Counted from the stretch's first letter, positions 8,348-17,730 are shown. The stretch: 64,000 bases of DNA from Egicoccus sp. AB-alg6-2 (GCF_041821025.1 NZ_JBGUAY010000006.1:124001-188000), one strand, 5' to 3'. The notes: generated by a model not told the origin, from the letters alone. A program made the numbers and translations.

Positions 8348-9286
8348 ATGGCTTCGATCGTCGGTGCTCTCGCGACGTCACACGCGTTCGCGTTCCTCGA
8401 TCCCGAACACTGGGACGCGCGCCGTCAACGCATGCGCGCCTCGTACGAGCGTCGCTATGGCGTCGTCCCCGACGAGCGGCCGGAGCTCGCCGCGGAGGAC
8501 GTGACCTCGAACCGTGAACGCTTCGCAAGCTGGCGGGCGGCACTTGGCGAGGCTCGAGACTGCATGACCGAGGCTCGCCCCGACGTGCTGCTGGTGGTCG
8601 GAGATGATCAGAACGAGGTGTTCTCGGGCGTGCAACCCCAGTTCGCCGTCTACACCGGGCAACGTTGCGTCAGCGCCAGCGATCGGGACAAGGACAGCCC
8701 GTACGAACTCGGATGCGACGCCAGTCTGGCACGCGCCCTGCTCGACCGGAGCGTCCGCGATGGGTTCGATACGGCTCAGGTCGAACACTTCGAGCACGAA
8801 CTCTTGAAGTCACACGCCCACGCCCAGCCGCTCGAACATCTCGACCTGCTGGGCTACGCCTGCGTGCCGGTGTTCGTCAACGCCATCCACGTCCCGGCGC
8901 CCGAACCGGGCCGCTGCATCGATTTCGGACGGACGCTCGGACGCGCACTGGCCGACCTCCCCGATGACCTGCGCGTGGGGGTCGTCGCCTCGGGTGGCAT
9001 GTCGCACTTCACCGCGGGCTACCCCTGGCCGGCCTATGACGGTCCCCACACCCTCGGATCGGTCGACGGCGACTTCGACCGCCGTGTCGTGACCGCGCTC
9101 CAAGCCGGCGACGAGGACTTCTTTCGCAGCCTCACCGCCGACGACCTGCTCAAACACGGCGACCCCGAGATGCGGGCGCTGCTCGTGCTCTTAGGGCTGA
9201 TCGACTTCGTCCCGCCCTCGACGCACGCCTACGACGTCTTCTACCAGGCGGTCATGGGCATGCTCGCCGCAGGTTGGAAGCTGTGA
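8348..9286 (+). CDS. LigB-family (class III) extradiol dioxygenase
   Basis: Class III extradiol ring-cleavage enzyme (312 aa), the family of LigB and MhpB, which opens catechol-type rings with Fe(II). Seen: His12 in ATSHAF, catalytic-base region GGMSHF (His220), and the carboxylate region GDPEMR (Glu274). The second metal His, normally in a DH motif, is replaced: the segment reads VVGDDQNEVF (Gln88). That may define a subfamily with a changed iron site or a non-dioxygenase role. AAAGGTG precedes the ATG. If active, it supplies the ring-fission step between the dihydrodiol dehydrogenase and the meta-cleavage hydrolase of the same operon. Confidence 0.8.
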   Translation: MASIVGALATSHAFAFLDPEHWDARRQRMRASYERRYGVVPDERPELAAEDVTSNRERFASWRAALGEARDCMTEARPDVLLVVGDDQNEVFSGVQPQFAVYTGQRCVSASDRDKDSPYELGCDASLARALLDRSVRDGFDTAQVEHFEHELLKSHAHAQPLEHLDLLGYACVPVFVNAIHVPAPEPGRCIDFGRTLGRALADLPDDLRVGVVASGGMSHFTAGYPWPAYDGPHTLGSVDGDFDRRVVTALQAGDEDFFRSLTADDLLKHGDPEMRALLVLLGLIDFVPPSTHAYDVFYQAVMGMLAAGWKL

Positions 9287-9324
9287 GCTGCGACCCGTGC
9301 ACGCAGCACATCCGGGAAGCTTGA

Positions 9325-10215
9325 ATGTCCGCACCTGCCCTGGCCCTCGCGGCGGCGACCTGCTACTCGCTCTCACAGCTCGCCGTTCGGCTCGGGACAC
9401 GCCGCATCGCTCCGTCCACCGGTTTGCTGCTCTCGTTGTACTCCGGGACTCTCATGCTCGGGATAGCGGTCGCGATCCGAGGCATCGGACGTCCGGACCC
9501 CCGAGCACTGGTGGTCTTTGGGCTGGCCGGGCTGTTGGGGCCAGGGGTGGCACGCTTCGCTTCGATCACCTCGGTATCGCGGATCGGCGCGACCCGCACC
9601 GTGCCGATCATCGCGGCCTGCCACCCACTGGTCTCCGTCACCATGGGTGCGGTCCTGCTCGCCGAAGAGCTCACGGTCCTGCGGGTGGCCGGTATCGCTC
9701 TCATGCTGAGCGGGATCATGCTCGCCGTACGGGCGGGTCGTTCCAGCGATCAGCGGCGACCTCTCGAGGTGACCAGATGGGCGCGGCTGTCGTTTCTGGT
9801 GTTGCCGTTCGTGGCCGGTGCTACCTACGGCCTCGCGGATTACGTCCGCAAGGCCGGTCTCGAGCTGTTCGCCGACCCGCTGGCGGGTGCCTTCATCGGT
9901 ATCACGGTCTCGGCACTCACCTGGACCGCGGCGATGGCATTCAGCGGCCGCGCGAAAGGTCTGCTGGCGCGGATCACGGACCGCGACGTGAGGTGGTTTC
10001 TGCTCAGCGGCGTTAGCAGCGCTGGCGCCCAGGTGCTGCTCTTCTGGGCCCTGCTCGACGGGGAGTTGTCCGTGGTCGCGCCGATCGTGTCGATGCAACC
10101 GATCATCGTGGCGCTACTGGTACGGGTGTTCATCAACCGCATCGAACGAGTCGGCGCCGCCGTTGGCATCGCCGCTCTGTTTGCGGCGGGAGGGACGGCG
10201 CTGCTCTCGCTATGA
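9325..10215 (+). CDS. EamA/DMT-family transporter
   Basis: Integral membrane protein of 296 aa with about ten hydrophobic segments arranged as two five-helix repeats, each with the EamA pattern (ASITSVSRIGATRTVPIIAA in the first half, AQVLLFWALLDGELSVVAPI in the second). Members export or import small metabolites. In an aromatic operon it could export an intermediate or move the substrate, but nothing in the sequence fixes this. Starts at an ATG 38 nt after the LigB gene. Confidence 0.8.
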   Translation: MSAPALALAAATCYSLSQLAVRLGTRRIAPSTGLLLSLYSGTLMLGIAVAIRGIGRPDPRALVVFGLAGLLGPGVARFASITSVSRIGATRTVPIIAACHPLVSVTMGAVLLAEELTVLRVAGIALMLSGIMLAVRAGRSSDQRRPLEVTRWARLSFLVLPFVAGATYGLADYVRKAGLELFADPLAGAFIGITVSALTWTAAMAFSGRAKGLLARITDRDVRWFLLSGVSSAGAQVLLFWALLDGELSVVAPIVSMQPIIVALLVRVFINRIERVGAAVGIAALFAAGGTALLSL

Positions 10216-10254
10216 CGCGACTCCATATGGCTTCGACGATGCAAGAGGTGCGAC

Positions 10255-11394
10255 ATGCTGCAGGTTGAACAACTGCGCAAGCGTTACGAGCCGGGTGGGC
10301 GACGCGACGACGCCGGACACCTGGCGGTCGACGGCGTGTCCTTCCATGTGCCCGACGGGAAGATGTACACGCTGCTGGGACCATCCGGCTGCGGCAAGAC
10401 GACGACACTGCGTTGCGTGGCCGGCCTCGAGACGCCGAGCGGCGGCACGATCAGCCTCGGCGGAAGCGTGCTGTACGACGCGGCGGAGAAGATCAACATC
10501 GCACCGAATCAACGCCAGCTCGGCATGGTGTTCCAGTCCTATGCGATCTGGCCCCATCTGAGCGTCGCGCAGAACGTGGCCTACCCGCTGCGGGTCGGGC
10601 GGCGTGCGCAGCGTGTACCCAAGTCGCAGATCCGGGAGCGGGTGGAGGCAGCGCTCGCCGCGGTTCATCTCGAGGGATACGGGGACCGTCGAGCAACGGC
10701 GCTGTCGGGTGGACAGCAACAGCGTCTCGCCCTGGCCCGAGCGTTGATCAGCCGACCGCGCATGCTGCTGCTCGACGAACCGTTGTCGAACCTCGATGCC
10801 AAGCTTCGCGAATCGATGCGGCTCGAGCTCAAGCGCCTCCAACGCGAGAGCGGCATCACCTCGTTGTACGTCACCCACGACCAGGTCGAGGCGCTCGCGA
10901 TGTCCAACGTCGTTGCCGTCATGAAGGACGGTCAGATCGTCCAGGAGGGGCCTCCTGCCGAGATCTACAAGTCGCCGGCGAATGCCTTCGTCGCGGACTT
11001 CATCGGTTCTGCCAACCTCGTCGCGGGAACCGTTCGGTCCACGCGAACGAACGACTGCTGCGTGGTCGACGTGGGTGGGAATCTGCTGCATGCGCAGCTG
11101 TCACCGGCGATCCCGGAGTTGCGTTCCGGCCACGAGGTCATGATTGCCATGCGCCCAGAATGCATCACCATCGAAGGACGCACGGACGCGCAACCGCCAG
11201 CAGCGGGCACGCCCGGTTGGTTGGAGGGGATCGTGCGCAATCGCGCCTTCCTGGGCGAGTCCGTCGAACACGAGGTCGAGGTCGCCGGCAACATCCTGCG
11301 GACGCGCGGCATGGACATCGAGCCGCGGGGTATCGGCGAACACGTGTGGCTGCGCGTCCGTGGCGAGGACTGCCGCATCGTGCCGAGCGGCTGA
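10255..11394 (+). CDS. ABC transporter ATP-binding protein
   Basis: Cytoplasmic ATPase for the importer formed with the binding protein (5319) and permease (6623). 379 aa. Walker A GPSGCGKTT near residue 42, signature LSGGQQQR, Walker B LLLDEPLSNLDA, H-loop THD, and a C-terminal TOBE-type regulatory domain from about residue 285. The overall pattern is that of the AfuC/PotA/UgpC group. AAGAGGTG upstream of the ATG is a good ribosome-binding site. The EamA gene separates it from the permease. Confidence 0.92.
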   Translation: MLQVEQLRKRYEPGGRRDDAGHLAVDGVSFHVPDGKMYTLLGPSGCGKTTTLRCVAGLETPSGGTISLGGSVLYDAAEKINIAPNQRQLGMVFQSYAIWPHLSVAQNVAYPLRVGRRAQRVPKSQIRERVEAALAAVHLEGYGDRRATALSGGQQQRLALARALISRPRMLLLDEPLSNLDAKLRESMRLELKRLQRESGITSLYVTHDQVEALAMSNVVAVMKDGQIVQEGPPAEIYKSPANAFVADFIGSANLVAGTVRSTRTNDCCVVDVGGNLLHAQLSPAIPELRSGHEVMIAMRPECITIEGRTDAQPPAAGTPGWLEGIVRNRAFLGESVEHEVEVAGNILRTRGMDIEPRGIGEHVWLRVRGEDCRIVPSG

Positions 11395-11451
11395 GACCAC
11401 ACCGCCGAAGTGACCGCGAGACGGAAGCCACCACGCCAGGAAGGGAGGACG

Positions 11452-12180
11452 ATGTCGGAGGAACGGTTGGCAGGCACCCGGGCAGTCGTCACAGGCGCAC
11501 ACGGGGGATTCGGGCAGGCGGTGACCGTGGCGCTCGCGCAACGAGGTGCATCAGTCCTCGCCATCGACATCGATCCCGACATCGTGAGCTGGGGTGAGCA
11601 GCTCACGAGCACGTATGGCGGGCGGGTCGTCGGCAGGTGCTGCGACCTGGCTGCCACCACCGAACACGAACTCTCCCAACTGATCGGTCCCGAGCCTCTG
11701 AACGTGCTCGTCAATGCCCTGGGAATCTTCGGCCGGGGACGACTCGAGAATCTGGACCGCGAGACGTGGGCCGGGGTGATCGCCACCAATCTCACCGCTG
11801 CCGTTGCGACGACGGCGATATGCCTGCCCGCGCTCCAGGCGGCCGCCTGGGGGCGCGTGTTGAATCTCGGCTCGAGTTTTGCGGCGCGAGGTCGCCCGGA
11901 AAGCACCGCGTACTCCGCATCGAAGGCCGGTCTCATGGCGTTTACCCGATCTCTGGCCGAGGAGTTGCGGAACACGTCCGTCACCGTCAACTGCATCGCG
12001 CCCGGCGCGACCGACACACCGCTGTTTCGGGCGACCTACCCGGAAGGCGCTCACCGCGGCGGCGAAGGGGTGCCGCGTGACCTCGCCGCCCCCGAGGACA
12101 TCATCGCCCCCTTGTTGTTCCTGTGTAGCCACGGGGCGAATCACATCACCGGAACGACCCTGTGGATGCAAGGCCCCTGA
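11452..12180 (+). CDS. Short-chain dehydrogenase/reductase
   Basis: Classical SDR of 242 aa. Seen: the cofactor motif TGAHGGFG near residue 14, the NALG segment, and the catalytic Ser plus YSASK (Tyr-x3-Lys) around residues 145-165. The ATG at 11452 is preceded by AAGGGAGG. A longer GTG start at 11410 is unlikely. Family members in aromatic operons oxidise cis-dihydrodiols (BphB-like) or reduce ketones. Here it is an alternative to the Gfo/Idh/MocA protein for the dihydrodiol step. The substrate is not determinable. Confidence 0.85.
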   Translation: MSEERLAGTRAVVTGAHGGFGQAVTVALAQRGASVLAIDIDPDIVSWGEQLTSTYGGRVVGRCCDLAATTEHELSQLIGPEPLNVLVNALGIFGRGRLENLDRETWAGVIATNLTAAVATTAICLPALQAAAWGRVLNLGSSFAARGRPESTAYSASKAGLMAFTRSLAEELRNTSVTVNCIAPGATDTPLFRATYPEGAHRGGEGVPRDLAAPEDIIAPLLFLCSHGANHITGTTLWMQGP

Positions 12181-12260
12181 GACGGTCGTTTCCTGTCGTA
12201 TCACCGCTCTAGATGCCCATCCCCCGCCCCGTCCGCCTGCACTGCCCGGAGGATCCTCTC

Positions 12261-13265
12261 ATGACCAGCTTCAGACTCACCGATTCGACCCTGAGGGACG
12301 GCTCGCATGCCGTGGCCCACCAGTTCACCGAGGGGCATGTGCGGGCGGTGGTCGGCGCCCTCGACATGGCCGGAGTACCGGTCATCGAGATCTCGCACGG
12401 CGACGGGCTCGGCGGTTCGAGCTTCAACTACGGTTTTTCCGGCACCGATGAACACCTACTGCTCCAGGCGGCGGTGGAGGCCCGGAAGAACGCCAAGCTC
12501 GCAGTGCTGCTGCTTCCCGGCATCGGCGTGCGCGAAGAGCTGCAGAGGGTCGCGAACTACGGCGTCGACATCGCCCGCATTGCGACCCACTGCACCGAGG
12601 CGGACATCTCCGAGCAGCACCTCCGAGAGGCGAAACGGCTCGGCATGGAGACCGTAGGGTTCCTCATGATGGCCCACATGCTCGAACCCGAGGATCTCCT
12701 GAAGCAAGCCCGATTGATGGAGTCGTACGGTGCGGACTGCGTCTACGTCGTGGATTCCGCGGGAGCACTCACCATCGATGCTGCCCGGGAACGGGTGGGG
12801 TTGCTCAAGCAGGGGCTGTCCTGCCAGGTCGGCATCCACGCCCACAACAACCTCTCGCTCGCCGTCGCGAATTCGATCGCGGCCATCGAAGAGGGCGCCG
12901 ACCAGGTCGACGCATGTACGACGGGTCTGGGCGCGGGCGCCGGCAACTGCCCAACCGAGTTGCTCGCTGCCGTCTGCGACCTGTCCGGTATTGAAACCGG
13001 TGTCCAGCCACTGCGCCTGGTCGACGTAGCGGAGGATGTCGTGCGACCGCTGCAACACCGCCCCCAGATCATCGACCGTGATGGGATCATCCTGGGGTAT
13101 GCCGGTGTGTACGGCTCGTTCCTGCTGCATGCCCAACGCGCGAGCGAACGCTACGGGGTACCGACCTCGGACATCCTGCTGGAGCTCGGGCGCCGCAAGG
13201 TCGTCGGAGGCCAGGAGGACATGATCATCGACGTCGCGATCGAGCTTCAGGAGGCGGCAGGTTGA
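12261..13265 (+). CDS. dmpG: 4-hydroxy-2-oxovalerate aldolase
   Basis: Cleaves 4-hydroxy-2-oxovalerate to pyruvate and acetaldehyde. 334 aa, typical of DmpG/HsaF/MhpE. Seen: the HMGL-like start [11 protein letters not shown] with the metal Asp, the metal-binding HAHNN segment near residue 195, and the C-terminal communication domain that docks the acylating acetaldehyde dehydrogenase. The ATG at 12261 has GGAGG upstream. Last gene of the plus-strand operon, facing the convergent OCD gene across 52 bp with no clear hairpin. The hydratase that normally precedes this step is absent from the window. Confidence 0.93.
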   Translation: MTSFRLTDSTLRDGSHAVAHQFTEGHVRAVVGALDMAGVPVIEISHGDGLGGSSFNYGFSGTDEHLLLQAAVEARKNAKLAVLLLPGIGVREELQRVANYGVDIARIATHCTEADISEQHLREAKRLGMETVGFLMMAHMLEPEDLLKQARLMESYGADCVYVVDSAGALTIDAARERVGLLKQGLSCQVGIHAHNNLSLAVANSIAAIEEGADQVDACTTGLGAGAGNCPTELLAAVCDLSGIETGVQPLRLVDVAEDVVRPLQHRPQIIDRDGIILGYAGVYGSFLLHAQRASERYGVPTSDILLELGRRKVVGGQEDMIIDVAIELQEAAG

Positions 13266-13317
13266 GCGGCGTCGCACGTCGAATTGGCCCGACCCATCGT
13301 CGTGGCTGGCAGACTGC

Positions 13318-14283
13318 TCAGAGTTGAAGCGGGAGTCCTCTCCCCAGTTCGCGTGCACGCTCGTAGGCAAAATGCGCCAATGCCACGTCGCCGACGCCGC
13401 CGCGCGTCTCCTTGAAGACGGTCGGTCCCGGACGGGGACGTGACCAGCCTTTGAGCGCCGCATCGAGGTCGTGCACCGCGTCCCAGTCGATCTCACCGGT
13501 TTCGATCAGCTCCAGCAGCGCGTTGCGTGGAGCGTCGCCGGCGAAGGAGTGGTAGTGCGCGTACTGCAGCTCCTGCTTCTTCGAGCCGAGGAAGATGCCG
13601 GCGGCGGCACGGAAGATCGCGTCCGGGACTTCGTTGACACTACCGACCGAGTTGACATGGACGTCCCGGAGCACCTTTGCGGGGTCGAACACGTGATCGG
13701 TCGCGCTGGTGACACAGGCGATGAGATCCGCATCGGCAACGGCCTCGTCGCTGTTTCCGACCGCCGTGACCGGAATGCCGAATTTCCGCGTGGCGATATC
13801 GGCCAGTGCATCACGCTTCTCCGCAGTTCGGCTGTAGACGGTCGCCGCGGTGATCGGTCGCACGGCGATCATGCCCTCGAGCGCGCTCAGGGCATTTCTT
13901 CCCGCCCCGATGAGGGCAGCGGTCGTGGCCGCCTCGGGTGAGATCCACTTCGTGCCGACGGCGACCGTGACCCCCGTACGCATGATGCTGAACGGATAGG
14001 CCATGATCGCAAGAATGTTGCCGCTGTCCGCTTCGAAGAGCACGATGGGCGACATATTGCCCGCGAGGCCGCTGGCCGAGCCGAGGCGCGCCCCCATGAC
14101 GTTGTCGTTGAGGAGCGCTCCCGTGACGATGCGGAGCGATCCACGCGGAAGTTTCATGCGGACCGGCGAGTGCACGCGACGGTCCTCGACGTTCGAGTCG
14201 CGATAGACGCGCTCGGTCACGTCGATGGCCTCATCGAACGTGAGCAGGTCGATGACATCCGTGCTCGACAGGATTACGGCCAA
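13318..14283 (-). CDS. Ornithine cyclodeaminase/mu-crystallin family protein (copy 1)
   Basis: NAD(P)-binding member of the OCD/mu-crystallin family (321 aa). Family reactions include ornithine cyclodeamination, ketimine reduction and amino-acid dehydrogenation; EutC of ectoine breakdown is also a member. Seen: Rossmann segment AALIGAGRNA near residue 120 and the YSRTAEKRD stretch after it. The family Lys in the G-x-K substrate motif is Arg here (MGARLG). Start is a TTG at 14283 with GAGAGAGG 7 nt upstream. Last gene of minus unit IV, 51 nt after a VOC gene. A second, divergent copy lies at 20707, also beside a VOC gene. Confidence 0.82.
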   Translation of the reverse strand: MAVILSSTDVIDLLTFDEAIDVTERVYRDSNVEDRRVHSPVRMKLPRGSLRIVTGALLNDNVMGARLGSASGLAGNMSPIVLFEADSGNILAIMAYPFSIMRTGVTVAVGTKWISPEAATTAALIGAGRNALSALEGMIAVRPITAATVYSRTAEKRDALADIATRKFGIPVTAVGNSDEAVADADLIACVTSATDHVFDPAKVLRDVHVNSVGSVNEVPDAIFRAAAGIFLGSKKQELQYAHYHSFAGDAPRNALLELIETGEIDWDAVHDLDAALKGWSRPRPGPTVFKETRGGVGDVALAHFAYERARELGRGLPLQL

Positions 14284-14334
14284 GATCGGTCCTCTCTCGC
14301 GCTCCGGCAGCAACTGACCGCACGACACTTCCCA

Positions 14335-15105
14335 CTACACGTCGACCGGCGTCGTCCACTGCAGCTTGCGGCCCCACGGGTCACGTACGTAGGTGCTGAT
14401 CTCGCCCTCGTTGCGCTCACCCGGCCGGCCGGGCGCCTCCTCGATCCCGCGTTCGGACAGCTGGGCCTTCAGCGCGTGGTGTTCGGCGTCGGGTGTCACC
14501 AGGAAGGCGTAGTGCTGTCCAGGGTTGGCGCCAGGGGCATCGGCGTGGGCGACCGAGAGGAGCCCTCCGCCCGCGTCGTCGAGCCGCCACCATGCGAAGG
14601 GTTCCCCGCCCGACAGCTTCCCGGTCTCGGGCGTTCCCATGGCGAAGACGTCGCCGTAGAAGTCGATGCCTTCTTGGATGTCCGGACAGTCGAGTTCCAA
14701 GCGAACCAACTGTGGTGACTCGGACTTCGTCACGGTCAGACCGATGGCGTTTCCTTCCGTGTCGTGCGTATAGAAGGTCGGGGAGAAGCCCGGAATGTCG
14801 CACGCCTCGAGCACCCCGTCGCTGGTCTCGACCACCCGCTCGAAACGGTGCGCCGGCACCGAGAAGACGACCGCTGGCCATTCACGGGCGGTCCGTGGCG
14901 GAGGAACTTCGAAGGGATCCTCGAACAAGCCGATGACGTGACCATGATCGCCCAGGCGCAAGAAGCTGCGATGGCAGTCCTTTCCCTTGAGCGGGCGCAT
15001 GAAGGTCTTGGTGACTTCGGCATCCAGCAGGTCCAGGTAGAACGCACGGGCGCGGGCCTCGTCGTGGGCGAGAAGGACGGCGTGGTCGAACCGTACGATT
15101 CCCAT
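14335..15105 (-). CDS. VOC-family two-module protein (copy 1)
   Basis: Vicinal-oxygen-chelate protein of 256 aa with two beta-alpha-beta-beta-beta modules, the fold of type I extradiol dioxygenases and glyoxalase I. N module starts VRFDHAVLL; C module contains GQHYAFLV. The Glu that usually ends each module as a metal ligand is missing: DTEGNAIGL and DPWGRKLQW have Gly and Gln. Extradiol activity is therefore doubtful, and isomerase, binding or altered-metal roles are open. ATG at 15105 with GGGAG upstream. Close paralogue of the VOC gene at 19869. Confidence 0.78.
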   Translation of the reverse strand: MGIVRFDHAVLLAHDEARARAFYLDLLDAEVTKTFMRPLKGKDCHRSFLRLGDHGHVIGLFEDPFEVPPPRTAREWPAVVFSVPAHRFERVVETSDGVLEACDIPGFSPTFYTHDTEGNAIGLTVTKSESPQLVRLELDCPDIQEGIDFYGDVFAMGTPETGKLSGGEPFAWWRLDDAGGGLLSVAHADAPGANPGQHYAFLVTPDAEHHALKAQLSERGIEEAPGRPGERNEGEISTYVRDPWGRKLQWTTPVDV

Positions 15106-15263
15106 CTGCAACTCCCGATCTCGAGCGCACGCCGCCTCGCCGGCATCCGGCTCGCCCGACGTGGATGTGCCGCCCGAAGAACCTAGAGCCGTGGGCCGCA
15201 AGCCACCGTGCCAGTCTCATCTGGCGAGATCGCGGGTCCCGCGGGCGCCCCCGAACCTGCCCC

Positions 15264-16247
15264 TCAGACAAAAGTGGGCGGATCCGAGACGACGCTGGGC
15301 AGGAACAGATCCTCCGAACGGATGCGACCGCCGACCAGTCCCTGCTCGTGGGCGTAACGCAGGAAGGTGTCGAGGTTGTGGCGGTTAGCGCTCGACAGGC
15401 CATATTCCCACGGGTCGGGGCCGAGCAACTCCCGCTCGTGCTCGATCAACCACCGCAGCCAGGCGAGGCTGACCACCCGCGGGTCGCGCATCCGTTCCAT
15501 CGACAGCCGCTTCGATTCGGTGAACGCCTCGTACAAGCTGCGCGCCAACCACGGATGCTGCTCCGCCAGTTCCCGTCTGAGCACCACGACGTGCATGATC
15601 GGAAAGATGCCGGTCGCGGCGTAGTAACTCTCCTCCGCGGCACGGAAGTCCGGAAACAGTCGCAGGATCTCGCCGGTCCCGGCGTGGACCTGCTCGGGAA
15701 TCTCGGGGTACAGCAGCCCGTCGAGCTCGCCACGTGCGCACAGACCGGTCACCGTCTCACCCTCGGGTACTCGCTCGAGATGCACGCCCGGGGGCAGTTC
15801 GACGTCCACGTCGTCGGGATCCTGCGCCACCCAGGTGACGCTATCGAGGGGCAGCTGGTGATGATCGGCGAGGAAGCCCTTCATCCAGACGCCACCGGTC
15901 ACCTGCCAACTGCGGATGCCGATGCGCCCGCCTCGCAGGTCGCTGGCCGAGCCGATGGGTCGGGCGCCGGTGACGAACACGTAGGAGTGCCTGAAACGTC
16001 GGTGCGGGAACACCGGGATCGCGACGAAATCCGGTGCACCATCCCGTCCGTGCATCGCGACATAAGAACCCATGGAGAGTTCGCATACGTCGAATTCGCG
16101 GTGCACCAGCATTCGCCAGTGCCGCTCGGGTGACGTCTGGACCAGCGGCAGCAACTCGACGCCCGGCGGCTGGACACGGCCGTCGATGATGGCACGGTTG
16201 ATGTCGTAGTCGCCCAGCGAGACCGACAACTTCACTCGAGTGGACAA
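15264..16247 (-). CDS. 4,5-dihydroxyphthalate decarboxylase-like protein
   Basis: About 327 aa with a periplasmic-binding-protein type 2 fold, but no signal peptide, so cytoplasmic. The sequence pattern (LSVSLGDYDINRAIIDGRV at the start, DLRGGRIGIRSWQVTGGVW in the middle, then a W-rich C-terminal region) matches the Pht5 group, which decarboxylates 4,5-dihydroxyphthalate to protocatechuate. Start chosen at TTG 16247, 9 nt after GGGAAGG; a GTG at 16235 is possible. It follows the MFS gene after 34 nt in unit IV. Substrate is inferred from the family only. Confidence 0.7.
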   Translation of the reverse strand: MSTRVKLSVSLGDYDINRAIIDGRVQPPGVELLPLVQTSPERHWRMLVHREFDVCELSMGSYVAMHGRDGAPDFVAIPVFPHRRFRHSYVFVTGARPIGSASDLRGGRIGIRSWQVTGGVWMKGFLADHHQLPLDSVTWVAQDPDDVDVELPPGVHLERVPEGETVTGLCARGELDGLLYPEIPEQVHAGTGEILRLFPDFRAAEESYYAATGIFPIMHVVVLRRELAEQHPWLARSLYEAFTESKRLSMERMRDPRVVSLAWLRWLIEHERELLGPDPWEYGLSSANRHNLDTFLRYAHEQGLVGGRIRSEDLFLPSVVSDPPTFV

Positions 16248-16281
16248 TGTGGGGCACCTTCCCTCACAGGGCGGGACGAGC

Positions 16282-17601
16282 TCAGGGCTCCAGTAGATCG
16301 GACGAACGCGGCGGCGCCGCCTGCCCCGACGATTGGGGCGCGGTCGTGATGGGATCAGCGGCCGCACCGCCGGCCGGGCGGGTGGCGGCACGAGAAGACC
16401 GGCGCAGGTAGTCATAGGTGATGACGGCGGTGATCATGGTGATGGCTCCGCCGAATCCCAACGCGAATCGGGCTCCCGCCTGTTCGGCGAGCCATCCGGC
16501 GACGGGCGCGGCCAGCGGCGTCGTGCCACGCAGCGCCAGTCCGGAGATGGACATCACGCGCCCGCGCATCGCCGGGTCGGCGTGCAGCTGGAGCATGGAC
16601 ATCGCCGTCGACTTGAACGCGATGTTGGCGGCGCCCAGTGCGAAGATCGCCACGTAGGCCAGGGGAAGACTGGGCGAATAGGCGGTCAGAACGATCACCG
16701 CCCCGAACAGCATGGCCGTGATCAGGAGCACTCGCCGCGTCGGGCGCAGTGAACTGGCCACGCCGAGTCCGCCGAGGACCGCCCCGACCCCCATGACCGA
16801 GAACATCATGCCGTACGTCTGGGCGTCGCCCCCGAAGGCGTAGCGTGCGAGGAGCGGGATCTTGACCTGGAACTCCACGGCGAACAATCCCACCATGGTG
16901 AGCAGCATCATCGGCCCCGTCAGGTCCGGGGACCCACGCACGTGCTCGAACCCGGCACGCAACTGCCGCTTCCCCTTGCCGCTTGGCATGGCACGGTGCA
17001 GGTCCCGGGCGCGCATCAGCGCCAGCGCGAGCAGAACAGCGACGAAGGAGGCGGCGTTGACCATGAACGCCGCTGCCAACCCGAAGGCGGCGATGAGCGC
17101 GCCGGCCACCGCCGGTCCGACCGCCCGACCGAGGTTGACGGTGACGCTGTTGAGCGTCACGGCGTTGGTCACGTGCTCGGGCCCCACCATCTCCAGTACG
17201 AAGGAATTGCGGGCCGGGTGGTCCAGGGAATTGATCGTTCCGAGGCCCACCGCGAGCAGGAGCACCATCCACAGCTCGACGCGACCGGTCAGTACGAGCA
17301 ACCCGAGGACGAACGCCAGCAACCCCGAGCAGGCCTGGGTGCACAGCAGGAGCCGACGTTTGTCCACGCGATCGGCGAGCAGGCCGCCCCAGACCCCCAC
17401 GAGCAGGAACGGCAGATGTTGCAGAGCTGCGGTCACGCCCAGCAGCGTCCCGGAGTCGGTGAGCTCCAGCACCAGCCATGCTTGGCTCACTCGTTGCATC
17501 CACGTGCCGGTGATGGAGACGGTCTGACCGGCGAAGTAGAGCCGATAGTTCCGGTTCTCGAGCGAACTGAACGTGCGGCGCAGTCGTTCGCGGGTACTCA
17601 A
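16282..17601 (-). CDS. MFS transporter (copy 1)
   Basis: Twelve-segment major-facilitator protein of 439 aa. N-terminal FSSLENRNYRLYFAGQTVS and the loop LADRVDKRRLLL between helices 2 and 3 are characteristic of the MFS_3/enterobactin-exporter-like group. TTG start with AGGA 8 nt upstream. Heads unit IV, isolated from the dienelactone hydrolase gene by a strong terminator at 17683-17730. A clear paralogue sits at 31858. Likely moves an aromatic acid or exports a product, by context. Confidence 0.85.
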   Translation of the reverse strand: MSTRERLRRTFSSLENRNYRLYFAGQTVSITGTWMQRVSQAWLVLELTDSGTLLGVTAALQHLPFLLVGVWGGLLADRVDKRRLLLCTQACSGLLAFVLGLLVLTGRVELWMVLLLAVGLGTINSLDHPARNSFVLEMVGPEHVTNAVTLNSVTVNLGRAVGPAVAGALIAAFGLAAAFMVNAASFVAVLLALALMRARDLHRAMPSGKGKRQLRAGFEHVRGSPDLTGPMMLLTMVGLFAVEFQVKIPLLARYAFGGDAQTYGMMFSVMGVGAVLGGLGVASSLRPTRRVLLITAMLFGAVIVLTAYSPSLPLAYVAIFALGAANIAFKSTAMSMLQLHADPAMRGRVMSISGLALRGTTPLAAPVAGWLAEQAGARFALGFGGAITMITAVITYDYLRRSSRAATRPAGGAAADPITTAPQSSGQAAPPRSSDLLEP

Positions 17602-17682
17602 GAGCGAGGTCCTGCATCGTCACTCGACAGCATGGTGATCCGTCCTTCGCTCCTCGATGACGTCGTTCGGCCGGCAAGCCTG

Positions 17683-17730
17683 ACCGGACGCGCGCCGCGT
17701 CGGGGGAGAATCCGACGGCGCGCGTCCGGT
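17683..17730 (-). terminator. Strong stem-loop terminator after dienelactone hydrolase
   Basis: Fifteen bases at 17683-17697 (ACCGGACGCGCGCCG) pair perfectly with 17716-17730 around an 18-nt loop that itself can form TCGG/CCGA. It begins 15 nt beyond the dienelactone hydrolase stop. No T-tract, as is usual in high-GC actinobacteria. It separates units III and IV. Confidence 0.8.

Noticed and set aside
13266-13317. Terminator between the aldolase gene and the convergent OCD gene
   Set aside because: Only a 5-bp TGAGC/GCTCA pairing about 50 nt apart is available, too weak to call.
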